Positions 22,412 through 30,399 of a stretch of 64,000 nt of DNA are shown here, in pieces. A model generated the notes under the pieces. It saw nothing but the letters and a program-made list of their open reading frames with translations. It made no database searches and had not been told where the DNA came from. Both the position numbers and the translations under genes were made by a program. Each line of letters starts with the position of its first letter. Positions within the stretch are counted from its first letter, which is position 1. Source of the stretch: Akkermansiaceae bacterium (GTDB taxonomy: Bacteria > Verrucomicrobiota > Verrucomicrobiia > Verrucomicrobiales > Akkermansiaceae). The stretch is taken from positions 1 through 64,000 of the forward strand of contig CAIVSK010000088.1 in the NCBI GenBank assembly GCA_903908495.1, read 5' to 3'.

Positions 22412-24712
22412 TTAGAATTGCGCTTCGTCGTCACCGAGGATTTTCACTTCGGTTTCCAGTTCGATGTGGCGCTGGTGTTGGGCTTGGTGGCGGATGGCTT
22501 CGATGAGGTTGAGGATATCCGTGGCGCTGGCACCGCCCTGGTTGATGATGAAATTGCCATGTATCTCGGACACCGCGGCGTGGCCGACGGTCAACCCCTT
22601 GAGGCCGAGACTATCGACGAGCCTGCCGGCGGCAATCGCCTCGGGATTGCGGAACACGCAACCGGCGGAGGCTGATACGGGCTGGGTGGCGCGGCGTTTT
22701 TCGCGGCACTCGTCCCACCGCTGCTTGATGTTAACGGAGGTGTCCGGCTTGCCTTTGAAAACCGCCTGGAGGGCGAAGTTGCGGCGCAACTCGGCGACGT
22801 TGCGATACTGGGTGACGATTTCCGCGCGTTCGCGGGTGCGGATGACGCCGTCCTCATCCAAGAACGTGACCCGCACGATCTGGTCAAATGTTTCCAGCCC
22901 CATGGCCCCGGCATTCATGCGCAAGGCACCGCCGACATTGCCCGGAATGCCTTCCATCCACTCGAAGCCGCCAATGCCGTGGCTGGCGGCAAAGCTGGCC
23001 AGTTTCTTGAGCCTCACCCCGGCGCCGGCCACGATGAGGCCCCTCCCGTCCAGCGAAACCTCGGAAAACACGCCGCCGGTGGGATGAATCACCGCGCCGC
23101 GGATGCCGCCATCGCGGACCAGCAAGTTCGAGCCGCGGCCCACCACGCGCACCGGGATGCCGCGGGCGCGGCAGTACTCGACCAGAAACGCGAAGCCATA
23201 GAAACTGTGCGGCTCGAGCCAGTATTGGGCAGCCCCCCCCACCAGCAGGGTGGTGTGGCGCTTCATCGGCTCATACAAGCTGCCGGTGATTTCGCCCGGC
23301 GGCATGAGCCCGCACATTTCCTCAAGCACCTTGAGGTCCGCCGCAATCCGGCTGCCGGCTTCGTGGACATTGCCGGCACCGAGGGTCAGCAGCAAGTCGC
23401 CGGGCTTGAGCACATTGCCCACCGCATGATGGGCGGTGGCGAGGTCGGGCACCGAGGTGACCGGCACGATCCCGTGGCGGTGCATCGCGGCGACGAGAGT
23501 CTCGCCGGAAACCCCGTCGATCGGTGCCTCGGAGGCCGGATAGACGTCGGTGATGAACACCCGGTCGGCCGCCTGCAGGACTTTGCCGAAATCCTCGGCG
23601 AGAGCCTGGGTGCGGGTGTAGCGATGCGGCTGGAACAACACGATGAGGCGCTCGGGCTTGAGCGAGCGGGCGGTTTGCAGGGTGGCGGCCAGTTCGCTGG
23701 GATGGTGGCCGTAATCATCGATGATGCGGTAATGGGGCGAGAGGTAGCGGGTCTCGAAGCGGCGTTTGGCCCCGGCAAAGGTGGCCAGCGCGCGGGCGAC
23801 GAGCGCAAACTCGGCCCCGCAACTATCCGCCAGAGCGATGGCGGCCAGGGCGTTGAGGATGTTGTGGTTGCCGGGAATGCCCAATTCAATGTCGCCGAGG
23901 ACGACACCGAGTTTTGTCACGGTGAACGCCGAGGATCCCTTGAGGTCGCGGACGTCCGTGGCGGTGTAATCGGCATCCTCCCACCCGTAGGAAAGTGCGT
24001 TGGCGCGCCCGGCGCAGACGTCGTGGGCCACCGGATCTTCGGCGCAATAGACCAGTTTGCCAGTGGTGTGATCGGCCAGCGTGGTGAAAACTTCGCGGAT
24101 GTGCTCGATGTCCCGGTAGAAATCGAGATGCTCCGGTTCGATGTTGAGAATCACCGCGTGCTCGGGATGATAGAGAACCAGCGTGCCATCGCTCTCGTCG
24201 CCCTCGGCAACCATGTGTTCGCCGTCCGCGATCCAGCGCGCGTTGCTGCCCAAAATCGGAATCTCCGCGCCGACGTAGTGGCTGGGTTTGAGGCCCGCTT
24301 CACGCAAGGCGTGCGCGGTCATGGCCGAGGTGGTGGTTTTGCCGTGGGTGCCGGCAATGATGATGCCCCGCTTGGTGTGCAGGATGGCGGCCAGGCATTC
24401 GGCGCGCCGCAACAGCGGGATGGCGGCGGCCACCGCGGCGGCATAGGCCGGATTGGCCGGCCGGATCGCCGAGGAATAAACCACGATGTCCGCGCCGCTC
24501 ACCGCCGAGGCCGTGTGCGGTGAGGAAAAAATCAGCCCCACCCCCTGCATCCGCTCGGTTTCCGCGCTGGTGACCCGGTCCGAGCCGCTGACCTTGTGGC
24601 CCAGGCCTAACAACAAGAGTGCCAGCCCGCTCATGCCCGAGCCGGCCACGCCGATGAGGTGAATGTGCAACGGCTGGTCTTGCCGGGTGAGACGTTGGGT
24701 GAGATCGGTCAT
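22412..24712 (-). CDS. murC/murB: MurC-MurB fusion: UDP-MurNAc--L-alanine ligase + UDP-enolpyruvyl-GlcNAc reductase
   Basis: Two consecutive peptidoglycan steps are encoded in one 766-residue chain. Residues 1-465 are MurC: the Rossmann-like start IHLIGVAGSGMSGLALLL, ATP loop GTHGKTTTSAM (121-131) and YGHHPSELAATL. Residues 480-766 are MurB: the FAD-binding segment VVGRGSNLLVRDGG and WMEGIPGNVGGALRMNAGA. In the MurB half the general-acid position reads GCVFRNP with C685 where E. coli MurB has Ser, a variant also known from other MurB proteins. The MurB reaction precedes MurC in the pathway, so domain order is opposite to reaction order. The start overlaps the murG stop by ATGA. Confidence 0.94.
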   Translation of the reverse strand: MTDLTQRLTRQDQPLHIHLIGVAGSGMSGLALLLLGLGHKVSGSDRVTSAETERMQGVGLIFSSPHTASAVSGADIVVYSSAIRPANPAYAAAVAAAIPLLRRAECLAAILHTKRGIIIAGTHGKTTTSAMTAHALREAGLKPSHYVGAEIPILGSNARWIADGEHMVAEGDESDGTLVLYHPEHAVILNIEPEHLDFYRDIEHIREVFTTLADHTTGKLVYCAEDPVAHDVCAGRANALSYGWEDADYTATDVRDLKGSSAFTVTKLGVVLGDIELGIPGNHNILNALAAIALADSCGAEFALVARALATFAGAKRRFETRYLSPHYRIIDDYGHHPSELAATLQTARSLKPERLIVLFQPHRYTRTQALAEDFGKVLQAADRVFITDVYPASEAPIDGVSGETLVAAMHRHGIVPVTSVPDLATAHHAVGNVLKPGDLLLTLGAGNVHEAGSRIAADLKVLEEMCGLMPPGEITGSLYEPMKRHTTLLVGGAAQYWLEPHSFYGFAFLVEYCRARGIPVRVVGRGSNLLVRDGGIRGAVIHPTGGVFSEVSLDGRGLIVAGAGVRLKKLASFAASHGIGGFEWMEGIPGNVGGALRMNAGAMGLETFDQIVRVTFLDEDGVIRTRERAEIVTQYRNVAELRRNFALQAVFKGKPDTSVNIKQRWDECREKRRATQPVSASAGCVFRNPEAIAAGRLVDSLGLKGLTVGHAAVSEIHGNFIINQGGASATDILNLIEAIRHQAQHQRHIELETEVKILGDDEAQF

Positions 24713-25806
24713 GCTGCGGAAAAAGTGGTTTCAATGGCGGCGCACACGCGCTCGGCGGCGTCGGCAATGCCGAGACTGCTGGCCGCCTGGCTCATCCGGC
24801 TGCGGGCGGCCGGATCCCGTAAAATCGAGGTGGCCAGGGCGGCGAGTTTGTCCGCGTCGAGCTCGCGTTCCTGCACCAGCACGGCGGCACCGGCGCGGGC
24901 GTAGACCTCGGCGTTGCGGGTTTGGTGATCGTCGGCGGCGAATGGATAGGGCACCAGGATCGAGGGTCGGCCGGCCAGCGCGATCTCAGTCAGACTCGAG
25001 GCTCCGGCGCGGGCAATGATGAGGTCGGCGATGGCGTAGGCGGATGGCATTTGGTCACAGAAACCGAGCACCTGATAGCCGTCGCGGCCGGCGGCGATTT
25101 GTGTGACGCGGGCACAATCGGAAGTGCCGGCGATGTGCAACACCTGGACGTCTGGCGGCCAGGTGGCGGCGGCCTGGGCGCAGAGTTCGTTGAGGCGGCG
25201 GGCCCCCTGGCTGCCACCGGTGATCACCACGGTCGGCCGCCCGCCATCCAGACCAAAGCTCGCCGCGGCGCTCGCCCGCTCAGGCAGCTGCGCCATTTCC
25301 GCGCGGGCCGGCGTGCCGGTGACGACACTGGCGCGGCCCGGGAAAAACGCCCCGGCCGCCTCCAACCCGAGGAAAATGCGGTCGCAAAACCGGCTGGTAA
25401 GGACGTTGGCGCGGCCCGGGCGGGCGTTGGAATCGTGGATGAACGTCTTGAGGCCCAGCACATGGCCGGCGTACACCGGCGGCAGCGAGGTGAAGCCCCC
25501 CATGCCCAGCACCGCATCCGCACCGAATGCGTGGATCACCCGTTTGCAGTGGCGGACCGACTTCCACAGACGCCACAAAAACGGCAGCATGCGCGGCGAT
25601 AAGGTCGGCGGCTTGGCCACCGCCGGCAGCGTCGCAAAGCGCAGCCGCGCATATTTCGCGCTCGCTTCCGCGTCCACCGGCTTCTCCGATATCAATAATA
25701 ACGCCTCGTGCCCGCGCGCCTCCATCGCCTCCGCCACCGCTATGCCGGGGAAGAGGTGACCGCCTGTGCCGCCACAGGCAATGAGGAGTTTACGGGACTT
25801 GAGCAC
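24709..25806 (-). CDS. murG: UDP-GlcNAc:lipid I N-acetylglucosaminyltransferase
   Basis: This GT28 enzyme makes lipid II at the inner face of the membrane. The chain has the N-terminal G loop GGTGGHLFPGIAVAE, the second G loop GGSQGARRLNE and the donor-binding region ARAGASSLTEIALAGRPSILVPYPFAADDHQ, all specific for MurG. The start is uncertain: no ATG fits, and GTG 25806 (giving LKSRKLLIACGG) or a GTG 15 bases upstream are likely. It appears to be the first gene of the leftward wall/division cluster in this window. Confidence 0.93.
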   Translation of the reverse strand: MLKSRKLLIACGGTGGHLFPGIAVAEAMEARGHEALLLISEKPVDAEASAKYARLRFATLPAVAKPPTLSPRMLPFLWRLWKSVRHCKRVIHAFGADAVLGMGGFTSLPPVYAGHVLGLKTFIHDSNARPGRANVLTSRFCDRIFLGLEAAGAFFPGRASVVTGTPARAEMAQLPERASAAASFGLDGGRPTVVITGGSQGARRLNELCAQAAATWPPDVQVLHIAGTSDCARVTQIAAGRDGYQVLGFCDQMPSAYAIADLIIARAGASSLTEIALAGRPSILVPYPFAADDHQTRNAEVYARAGAAVLVQERELDADKLAALATSILRDPAARSRMSQAASSLGIADAAERVCAAIETTFSAA

Positions 25807-25933
25807 AAACGATGAAATCACTAACTGCTGCAGGCTTGCACAAAACCATTCTTGCCACGCCTTGGGGGAGATTTGAAACAAATCTTGATAATCCGGCAAT
25901 CCAGAAAGTGGGCGGATAGAAAATATTTTCCTG

Positions 25934-26170
25934 CTACAAGTGCCGGCGGACCTGATCGGTGACGTACCATTCTTCCACCTTGAGGCGGGCCCACGGGGTC
26001 TTGCGCAGAAACGTGAGGCTGGATTTGACGCTCGGATCAAACAGAAAACAACGAATCGGAATGCGCCGCGCCATTTCTTCCCACCCGTGCTGGTCCACCA
26101 AATACATCACAATCGATTCCAAGGTGATGCCATGCAACGGGTCATTGGGATGGGATGCGGGCGAGGGCAT
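25934..26170 (-). CDS. VF530-family (DUF2132) protein
   Basis: This 78-residue protein has the conserved VF530 layout: [53 protein letters not shown]. The family is small, alpha-helical and of unknown function, with structural hints of DNA binding. ATG 26170 gives the usual family length; a longer upstream frame is compositionally unlike protein. It ends 127 bp upstream of the murG start and may share its transcript. Confidence 0.88.
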   Translation of the reverse strand: MPSPASHPNDPLHGITLESIVMYLVDQHGWEEMARRIPIRCFLFDPSVKSSLTFLRKTPWARLKVEEWYVTDQVRRHL

Positions 26171-26360
26171 GCAGCGGCGGGGCTGGGGGTTGGCGGGCGG
26201 CCTTGCGCTGCCGGCAACCGCCGCACACCTGCAAAACCACCGCACCCCAAGTAAACTCCAATCGCATCCCCCTGCACAAGCATTATCCGCAGCAACCGCT
26301 CCAGCCGTCCACCCCGTGGAATCCCCCCCACCACCGCCCCCGAAAAAATCCCCTCTGGAA

Positions 26361-26366
26361 TATAAT
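26361..26366 (+). promoter_or_regulatory. Possible -10 box (TATAAT) upstream of the Whirly-like gene
   Basis: A perfect TATAAT sits in an A/T-rich island of an otherwise G+C-rich divergent region, about 80 bases before the ATG at 26446. No good -35 hexamer is seen at the expected distance. A short inverted repeat GTTC-GCTT-GAAC follows directly. This is suggestive only. Confidence 0.35.
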
Positions 26367-26445
26367 TTGTTCGCTTGAACACTTTTTGCTTGCAAGGCCG
26401 CCGATTCCGGCGTAAAAGACAGATGCATTCTAACCAATCAATCCG

Positions 26446-26964
26446 ATGAAAGACACTGCACTCGATCCCACCACGGCCACCGCCACCCCCAGCGCATCCC
26501 TCACCGAGCACGCCACCTCCAGCACAACACCCACCGAACGCGCCGCCGATTATGCCATCTACAAGCCCAACTCCCGCGGCAACGGCGGCGTCCTGCGCTT
26601 CAGCCTCAACCCGGCGAAGGCCGCCTTGTTCGTCGAAGCCGCCGCCCAGTGCGGCGATAAACAGTTCGACTGGGACAATAAAATCATCATGAAGTGGGGT
26701 CTCTCCGATGTCGGTTCGGTGCTGGCCACCCTCCAGGCCCGCCAGCCTCAGGCCAAGCTCTTCCACCAAACCGATAAAGCCAACAGCGCCTTCGACCTCA
26801 CCCTGCGTGACGACCCCGAACGCGCCCCTTACGCCCTGAGCATCTCCCGTCAGGACACCGCGGATAAATCCTTGCGCAAGGTCGCCATCCCCCTCACTCA
26901 CGCCGAAGCTGCGGTGCTGGAAGCCGCCCTGCGCGTCGCGGTCGGCCGCCTCATCGGTTGGTGA
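26446..26964 (+). CDS. Whirly-like single-stranded DNA-binding protein
   Basis: Residues 33-172 follow the pattern of the plant Whirly domain: a beta-rich N-half (YAIYKPNSRGNGGVLRFSLNP), FDWDNKIIMKWGLSDVGSVLATL (plant Whirly: YDWxxK...LSxxExGxL), FHQTDKANS, a strand ALSISRQD, and a C-terminal helix IPLTHAEAAVLEAALRVAVGRLIGW (plant: IPVTKAEFAVL...GW). Whirly proteins bind ssDNA as tetramers and limit illegitimate repeat-mediated recombination in plant organelles. The first 32 residues are a Thr/Ser/Ala-rich linker. It stands alone, divergent from the VF530 gene. Assignment is by motif pattern; no search could be run. Confidence 0.75.
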   Translation: MKDTALDPTTATATPSASLTEHATSSTTPTERAADYAIYKPNSRGNGGVLRFSLNPAKAALFVEAAAQCGDKQFDWDNKIIMKWGLSDVGSVLATLQARQPQAKLFHQTDKANSAFDLTLRDDPERAPYALSISRQDTADKSLRKVAIPLTHAEAAVLEAALRVAVGRLIGW

Positions 26965-26979
26965 CCCGCCCTTCGGAGC

Positions 26980-27079
26980 GGCGGACTCCGATCCGCCGTG
27001 GCCCATGGTGAGCCAATGCGCGGTGGATAACCGCTTCCCATTGACCCATCATGGTCTTGGGCGATTCGGCAGATCGCCC
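26980..27079. repeat. REPIN-like paired palindrome, copy 1
   Basis: Two short palindromes (GGCGGA-CTCCGA-TCCGCC near 26979-26997, and GGGCGAT-TCGGCAG-ATCGCCC at 27059-27079) enclose about 60 bp containing CCATGGTGAGCCAATG and CTTCCCATTGACCCATCATGGTC. The inner segment aligns with the reverse complement of the repeat at 33803-33903, so both are copies of one mobile-type repeat in opposite orientations. Confidence 0.85.
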
Positions 27080-27349
27080 CCCGCTTGGCGGACGTCTCCT
27101 GCGCTTGGCATGGGCAGGGGGACGGGGCTGTCCCCGCTCCGTCTCGGGCCACGCCACGCACAAGACAAAGCTGCCAAGCGGCCTCCCTCGCTCCCTGTTG
27201 GTTGCCGCGGGGCCGATCCTGCCGCCGTCCCGGCGCTTCAGTCTGGTTGTTAGAAACAGCCCTTGCCCTGGCAATCAGGCAACCGGTGCCTCTCACCCAA
27301 GGTGGAGGCATTCGATTTCAAACTCCGGCGGCAAATTCAAGCCGCCGTT
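27080..27349. other. Non-coding stretch between REPIN-like repeat and the basic/acidic protein gene
   Basis: Together with the repeat before it this makes a gap of 385 bp without a gene. It holds short G+C-rich inverted segments (GGGGACGGGGCTGTCCCC near 27118-27135) and no frame with convincing protein composition. The sequence near 27310-27349 is the 3' flank of the leftward gene at 27350. No clear terminator was seen. Confidence 0.5.
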
Positions 27350-27727
27350 TCAAGCCTCTGCGGTTTCCACAGCGGCGCTCGTTTCCTCGGCAGCGGCGGT
27401 TTCCTCAGAAGTCGTTTCTTCGGCAGCGGTTTCCTCGGCAGCGGTTTCCTCGACGAAGGTTTCCTCGGCGGCGGTATCGACCGCGGAATCGATGCCGACT
27501 TCAGCCTCGGTGGCCTTGGTGAGTTTTTTGGCAAGCTTTTTGGCAGGAGCCTTTTTGGCAAGCTTTTTGGCAGCGGGTTTCTTCGCGGCGGCAGCCTTGG
27601 CACCGGCGGACTTGGTGGAAACCGCCTTGTGTTTCACTGTCCCGCCAAGCTTCGCCTGCTCGTGCTTGCGCTTCAAATAATCCGCACGACGACGGCGTTT
27701 GATGATTTTATTCGATTGTTGGCCCAT
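27350..27727 (-). CDS. Small two-faced protein: basic N-half, acidic C-half
   Basis: The 125-residue product begins MGQQSNKIIKRRRRADYLKRK, then has Ala/Lys repeats (AAAAKKPAAKKLAKKAPAKKL) like histone-H1-type tails. From residue 73 it is strongly acidic, with repeated EETAAEETAAEE units. The N-terminal block looks conserved, while the rest is low complexity. A nucleic-acid-binding or ribosome-associated role is possible for the basic half, with the acidic tail as a modulator. ATG 27727 was chosen because it begins the basic block. Function unknown. Confidence 0.65.
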   Translation of the reverse strand: MGQQSNKIIKRRRRADYLKRKHEQAKLGGTVKHKAVSTKSAGAKAAAAKKPAAKKLAKKAPAKKLAKKLTKATEAEVGIDSAVDTAAEETFVEETAAEETAAEETTSEETAAAEETSAAVETAEA

Positions 27728-27849
27728 GGTTGGTGGCCACTGGGGTAAGCCCGAATGACGTGCGGAGCAAGCGCAAAACGCAAAAGAGTTTGCCAACCCC
27801 TGCTTTCGCATTCGACAAGCCCCCCTTGTCCGGCGCAAATTCCTGCCCC

Positions 27850-29010
27850 ATGGCAGGCCTCATCATCGCTCCCCGCGCACGCATTTTTCACGGACACGAG
27901 TGGATTTACTCCACCGAGATCAGGAAAACCTTCGGCGACCCGCAACCGGGCGACGTGATCACCCTCAAGGATTTTCGCGACCGGCCGCTCGGTTCCGCCA
28001 TCTACAATCCTCACTCCCAAATCGTCGCCCGCCGGTTTTCCCGCCGCCGCCAAGACCTCGACGTGGATTTTTTCACCCGCCGCATCCGCCAGGCCATCGA
28101 GCACCGCCGCCGCTGCGGCCTGGATGAAATGCTCTGCCGCCTGGTCTGGAGCGAATCCGACGGCATGCCCGGCCTCGTCATCGATCGCTACGGCCCCCAC
28201 CTCAGCGTCCAAACGCTGACCTTGGCCATGGATCAGCGCCGTGAACTCATTCGCGATGCGCTGGTGGCCTTGCTCGCCCCCACCTCCATCGTGCTGCGCA
28301 ACGATTCCCCGTTCCGCAAGGCCGAGGGCATGGAGCCCGGCATCGAAATGCTCTACGGCGAAAACCCCGGCCCCTTCGTCGTCCGCTCCAACGAACTGGA
28401 TTTTGAAATCGACCTCTACGACGGCCAGAAAACCGGCCTCTACCTCGACCAACTTCAATCCCACGCCGACGTCGCCCGCCTCGCCAAAGGCAAGCGGGTG
28501 CTCGATTGTTTCACCAACCAGGGCGGCTTCGCCCTGGCCTGCGCCAAGGCCGGGGCCGCCAAGGTCACCGCCGTGGACGTCTCCGCCAGTGCCTGTGAGG
28601 CAGCCCGCCACAACGCCACGCGCAACGGTCTGGACATCACGGTGCTCGAACACAACGTTTTTGATTTCCTCAAGCACGCCGCGCCGGATTACGACCTCAT
28701 CATTCTCGATCCGCCCAGTTTCACCCGCAACAAGAAGACCCTCATGGACGCCATGCGCGGCTATAAGGAAATCCACCTGCGCTCGCTCAAGTTGCTAGAC
28801 AAGGGCGGCCTCCTCTCCACCTTCTGTTGTTCCCATCACGCCTCCCGCGAACTCTTCCTCGAGAACCTCGTGGATGCCTCCGTCGATGCCAAAAAATCCC
28901 TCCGCCTCGTCTCAGAACACGCCCAGCGCGCCGATCACCCGGTCCTCATCTCCATCCCGGAGACCAGTTACCTCAAAGGCTTCACCGTCGAAGTCATCGC
29001 CGCGAGATAG
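27850..29010 (+). CDS. rlmI: Class I SAM-dependent rRNA methyltransferase, RlmI family
   Basis: The 386-residue protein has an N-terminal PUA domain (PRARIFHGHEWIYSTEI), a middle domain (LVWSESDGMPGLVIDRYG) and a C-terminal Rossmann methyltransferase. The latter has motif I VLDCFTNQGGFALACAKAGA, acidic motif AVDVSASACEAA and DLIILDPPSFTRNKK. This is the architecture of RlmI, which forms 5-methylcytosine in 23S rRNA; paralogues such as RlmK-like enzymes are the main alternative. ATG 27850 places the PUA domain at the N-terminus. Confidence 0.88.
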   Translation: MAGLIIAPRARIFHGHEWIYSTEIRKTFGDPQPGDVITLKDFRDRPLGSAIYNPHSQIVARRFSRRRQDLDVDFFTRRIRQAIEHRRRCGLDEMLCRLVWSESDGMPGLVIDRYGPHLSVQTLTLAMDQRRELIRDALVALLAPTSIVLRNDSPFRKAEGMEPGIEMLYGENPGPFVVRSNELDFEIDLYDGQKTGLYLDQLQSHADVARLAKGKRVLDCFTNQGGFALACAKAGAAKVTAVDVSASACEAARHNATRNGLDITVLEHNVFDFLKHAAPDYDLIILDPPSFTRNKKTLMDAMRGYKEIHLRSLKLLDKGGLLSTFCCSHHASRELFLENLVDASVDAKKSLRLVSEHAQRADHPVLISIPETSYLKGFTVEVIAAR

Positions 29011-29239
29011 GGGGTAGACACAAGACTTGAAGCGGCCAGAGGCTGAACGCGAGACGGCTTGGGCCTGCGGGGAACGCCCCAGCGCCCCCGGTTTAGCCAC
29101 AGCGGCGCGGCGGGCTGCGCCCTTCTCGCCGCACTCCATGCATTGGCACGCATGGGCCGCGCAGGTGTGGAGTGCGCGTGGCAAGCGCCAGCGCGACACC
29201 GCTTTGGCTCGATGCCGGCGTGCACCGCAGCCCCCGGCC
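29011..29239. repeat. Palindrome-rich non-coding stretch
   Basis: The 229 bp between two genes that run toward each other contain CCGCACTCCA (near 29131) and its inverse TGGAGTGCGCG (near 29170), separated by about 30 bases. Further G+C-rich inverted fragments (GGGGAACGCCCC near 29078) are present. It looks like a dispersed-repeat remnant or a strong transcript-ending structure. No second copy was seen in the window. Confidence 0.5.
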
Positions 29240-30280
29240 TCAGTAGATTTCGATATTCCGGGCTTCGAAGCCGCGCAGTGCGGCACGAAACTCGGTGGCG
29301 GCCTGGCGGCGCTTGACGGCTTCCAGCGCACTGAGGATTTCCGGCTTGGCTTGCTCGAAGCTGGCCGCCTCGGCGGGTTTGCGCGCGGTGACCTCGATGA
29401 GGTGCCAACCGAGCTTGCTGCGCAGCAGCGCGGGCTGATGCAGCGGCATCGCAAACAGCGGTCCGGCCAAATCCTCCGGCAGCCGCGCGCGGGTCATCCA
29501 GCCAAGCGCGCCGCCGCGATTCTTGGTCAGCGGGTCCTCGCTGACTTCGCGGACCAGCGTGCCAAAGTCTTTGGTTCCGGCGCTCAGGGCGGCCAACGCG
29601 GTGACCAGCTGTTGTTTCACCTCGTCGGGATTGAGATCAAGGGTGGGTCGGAAAACATGGCGGGCCTCGATGCGCTCGGGTGTGGCGATTTGGCCCTGGT
29701 TTTGCTCGAACCATTGACGCGCCTCGTCATCGGTGACGCCGATAAGCGGGGCGAGGCGCGACTCCACGTATTTGTCTTGCTGAATATGGGCGGCGAGGCG
29801 CTCGCGCAACGCCTGCCCGCTGGTGATGCCTTGGGATGCCATCGCGGAGTCCAGTGCTTCTTTGTTAGGAAAACCGGCGGTGAAGCGCTCCATTCGCGCG
29901 GTGATTTCCTCATCCGTGACTTTGAGTTCGGCGGCGTTGGCGCTGGCTTTGCTGCGGAGCAGTTCGTGATCGATCAGGTCATCGAGGGCGGCGCGGCGCA
30001 TGCGGGCAAGCTCCTGCGGGTCCAGCCCGGCCAGCGGCTTGCCGTCGCGCCACGAGCGCTCCTGTAGCGCCCGCTCGAGCTGGCTGCGGTGGATGTTGTA
30101 GGCGGCCACCCGCGCGACGACCGGGTCGGCGGTGGTGGCAACGGCTGCGGTGCCGCTGTGCTTGCCTTGCTTGATGAAGCGGAGAAATGGGCCATCGAAG
30201 ACGAACAAATCGCATAGCACGTAGGCAATGGTGAGTCCGTAGATGCCGAAGCGCAGCGCCGTTTTAGCAGAGTGGGTCAT
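29240..30280 (-). CDS. Membrane-anchored parvulin-type peptidyl-prolyl isomerase
   Basis: The 346-residue protein has one N-terminal membrane helix (about residues 10-28) and a SurA/PpiD-like helical domain with DLIDHELLRSKA. The parvulin domain covers residues 205-300, seen in EARHVFRP, DFGTLVREVSEDPLTKNRGGALGWM and GWHLIEVTARKPA. It probably assists folding of exported proteins at the membrane's outer face. The ATG at 30280 directly adjoins the heptamer array at 30281-30399. The ORF could extend upstream through the array, but repeat-derived residues are unlikely to be translated. Confidence 0.88.
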   Translation of the reverse strand: MTHSAKTALRFGIYGLTIAYVLCDLFVFDGPFLRFIKQGKHSGTAAVATTADPVVARVAAYNIHRSQLERALQERSWRDGKPLAGLDPQELARMRRAALDDLIDHELLRSKASANAAELKVTDEEITARMERFTAGFPNKEALDSAMASQGITSGQALRERLAAHIQQDKYVESRLAPLIGVTDDEARQWFEQNQGQIATPERIEARHVFRPTLDLNPDEVKQQLVTALAALSAGTKDFGTLVREVSEDPLTKNRGGALGWMTRARLPEDLAGPLFAMPLHQPALLRSKLGWHLIEVTARKPAEAASFEQAKPEILSALEAVKRRQAATEFRAALRGFEARNIEIY

Positions 30281-30399
30281 GGGGGAGAGACAGAAGACCG
30301 CTTCGCTGTAAGACAGAAGACAGAAGACAAGAGAATCGGTCGAATCCGACAGAATTCTTTTCTTCTGTCTGGGAGCGCAGCGGTCTTCTGTCTTCTTTC
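30281..30399. repeat. Inverted heptamer array filling the ldt|ppiC junction, no gene inside
   Basis: Units GACAGAA run in 7-bp steps around 30323-30341 and inverse TCTTCTG/TCTTCTT units around 30360-30399. The arms include AGACAGAAGACCGCT (near 30288) and its perfect inverse AGCGGTCTTCTGTCT (near 30379), continuing inward with GACAGAAGA / TCTTCTGTC, so nearly 40 bp can pair. The central loop (near 30333-30358) is only about 25 bp. The array occupies exactly the space between the transpeptidase stop codon and the isomerase start codon. Confidence 0.85.

Noticed and set aside
22979-24523. 514-residue plus-strand open frame
   Set aside because: It is antisense to the murC-murB fusion, whose motifs are unambiguous.
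26171-26437. N-terminal extension of the VF530 protein
   Set aside because: The in-frame extension is Gly/Cys-rich and crosses the divergent promoter region; the family starts at about 26170.
29011-29239. Small RNA or tRNA gene
   Set aside because: No cloverleaf, no CCA-type end and no promoter; only inverted repeats are seen.
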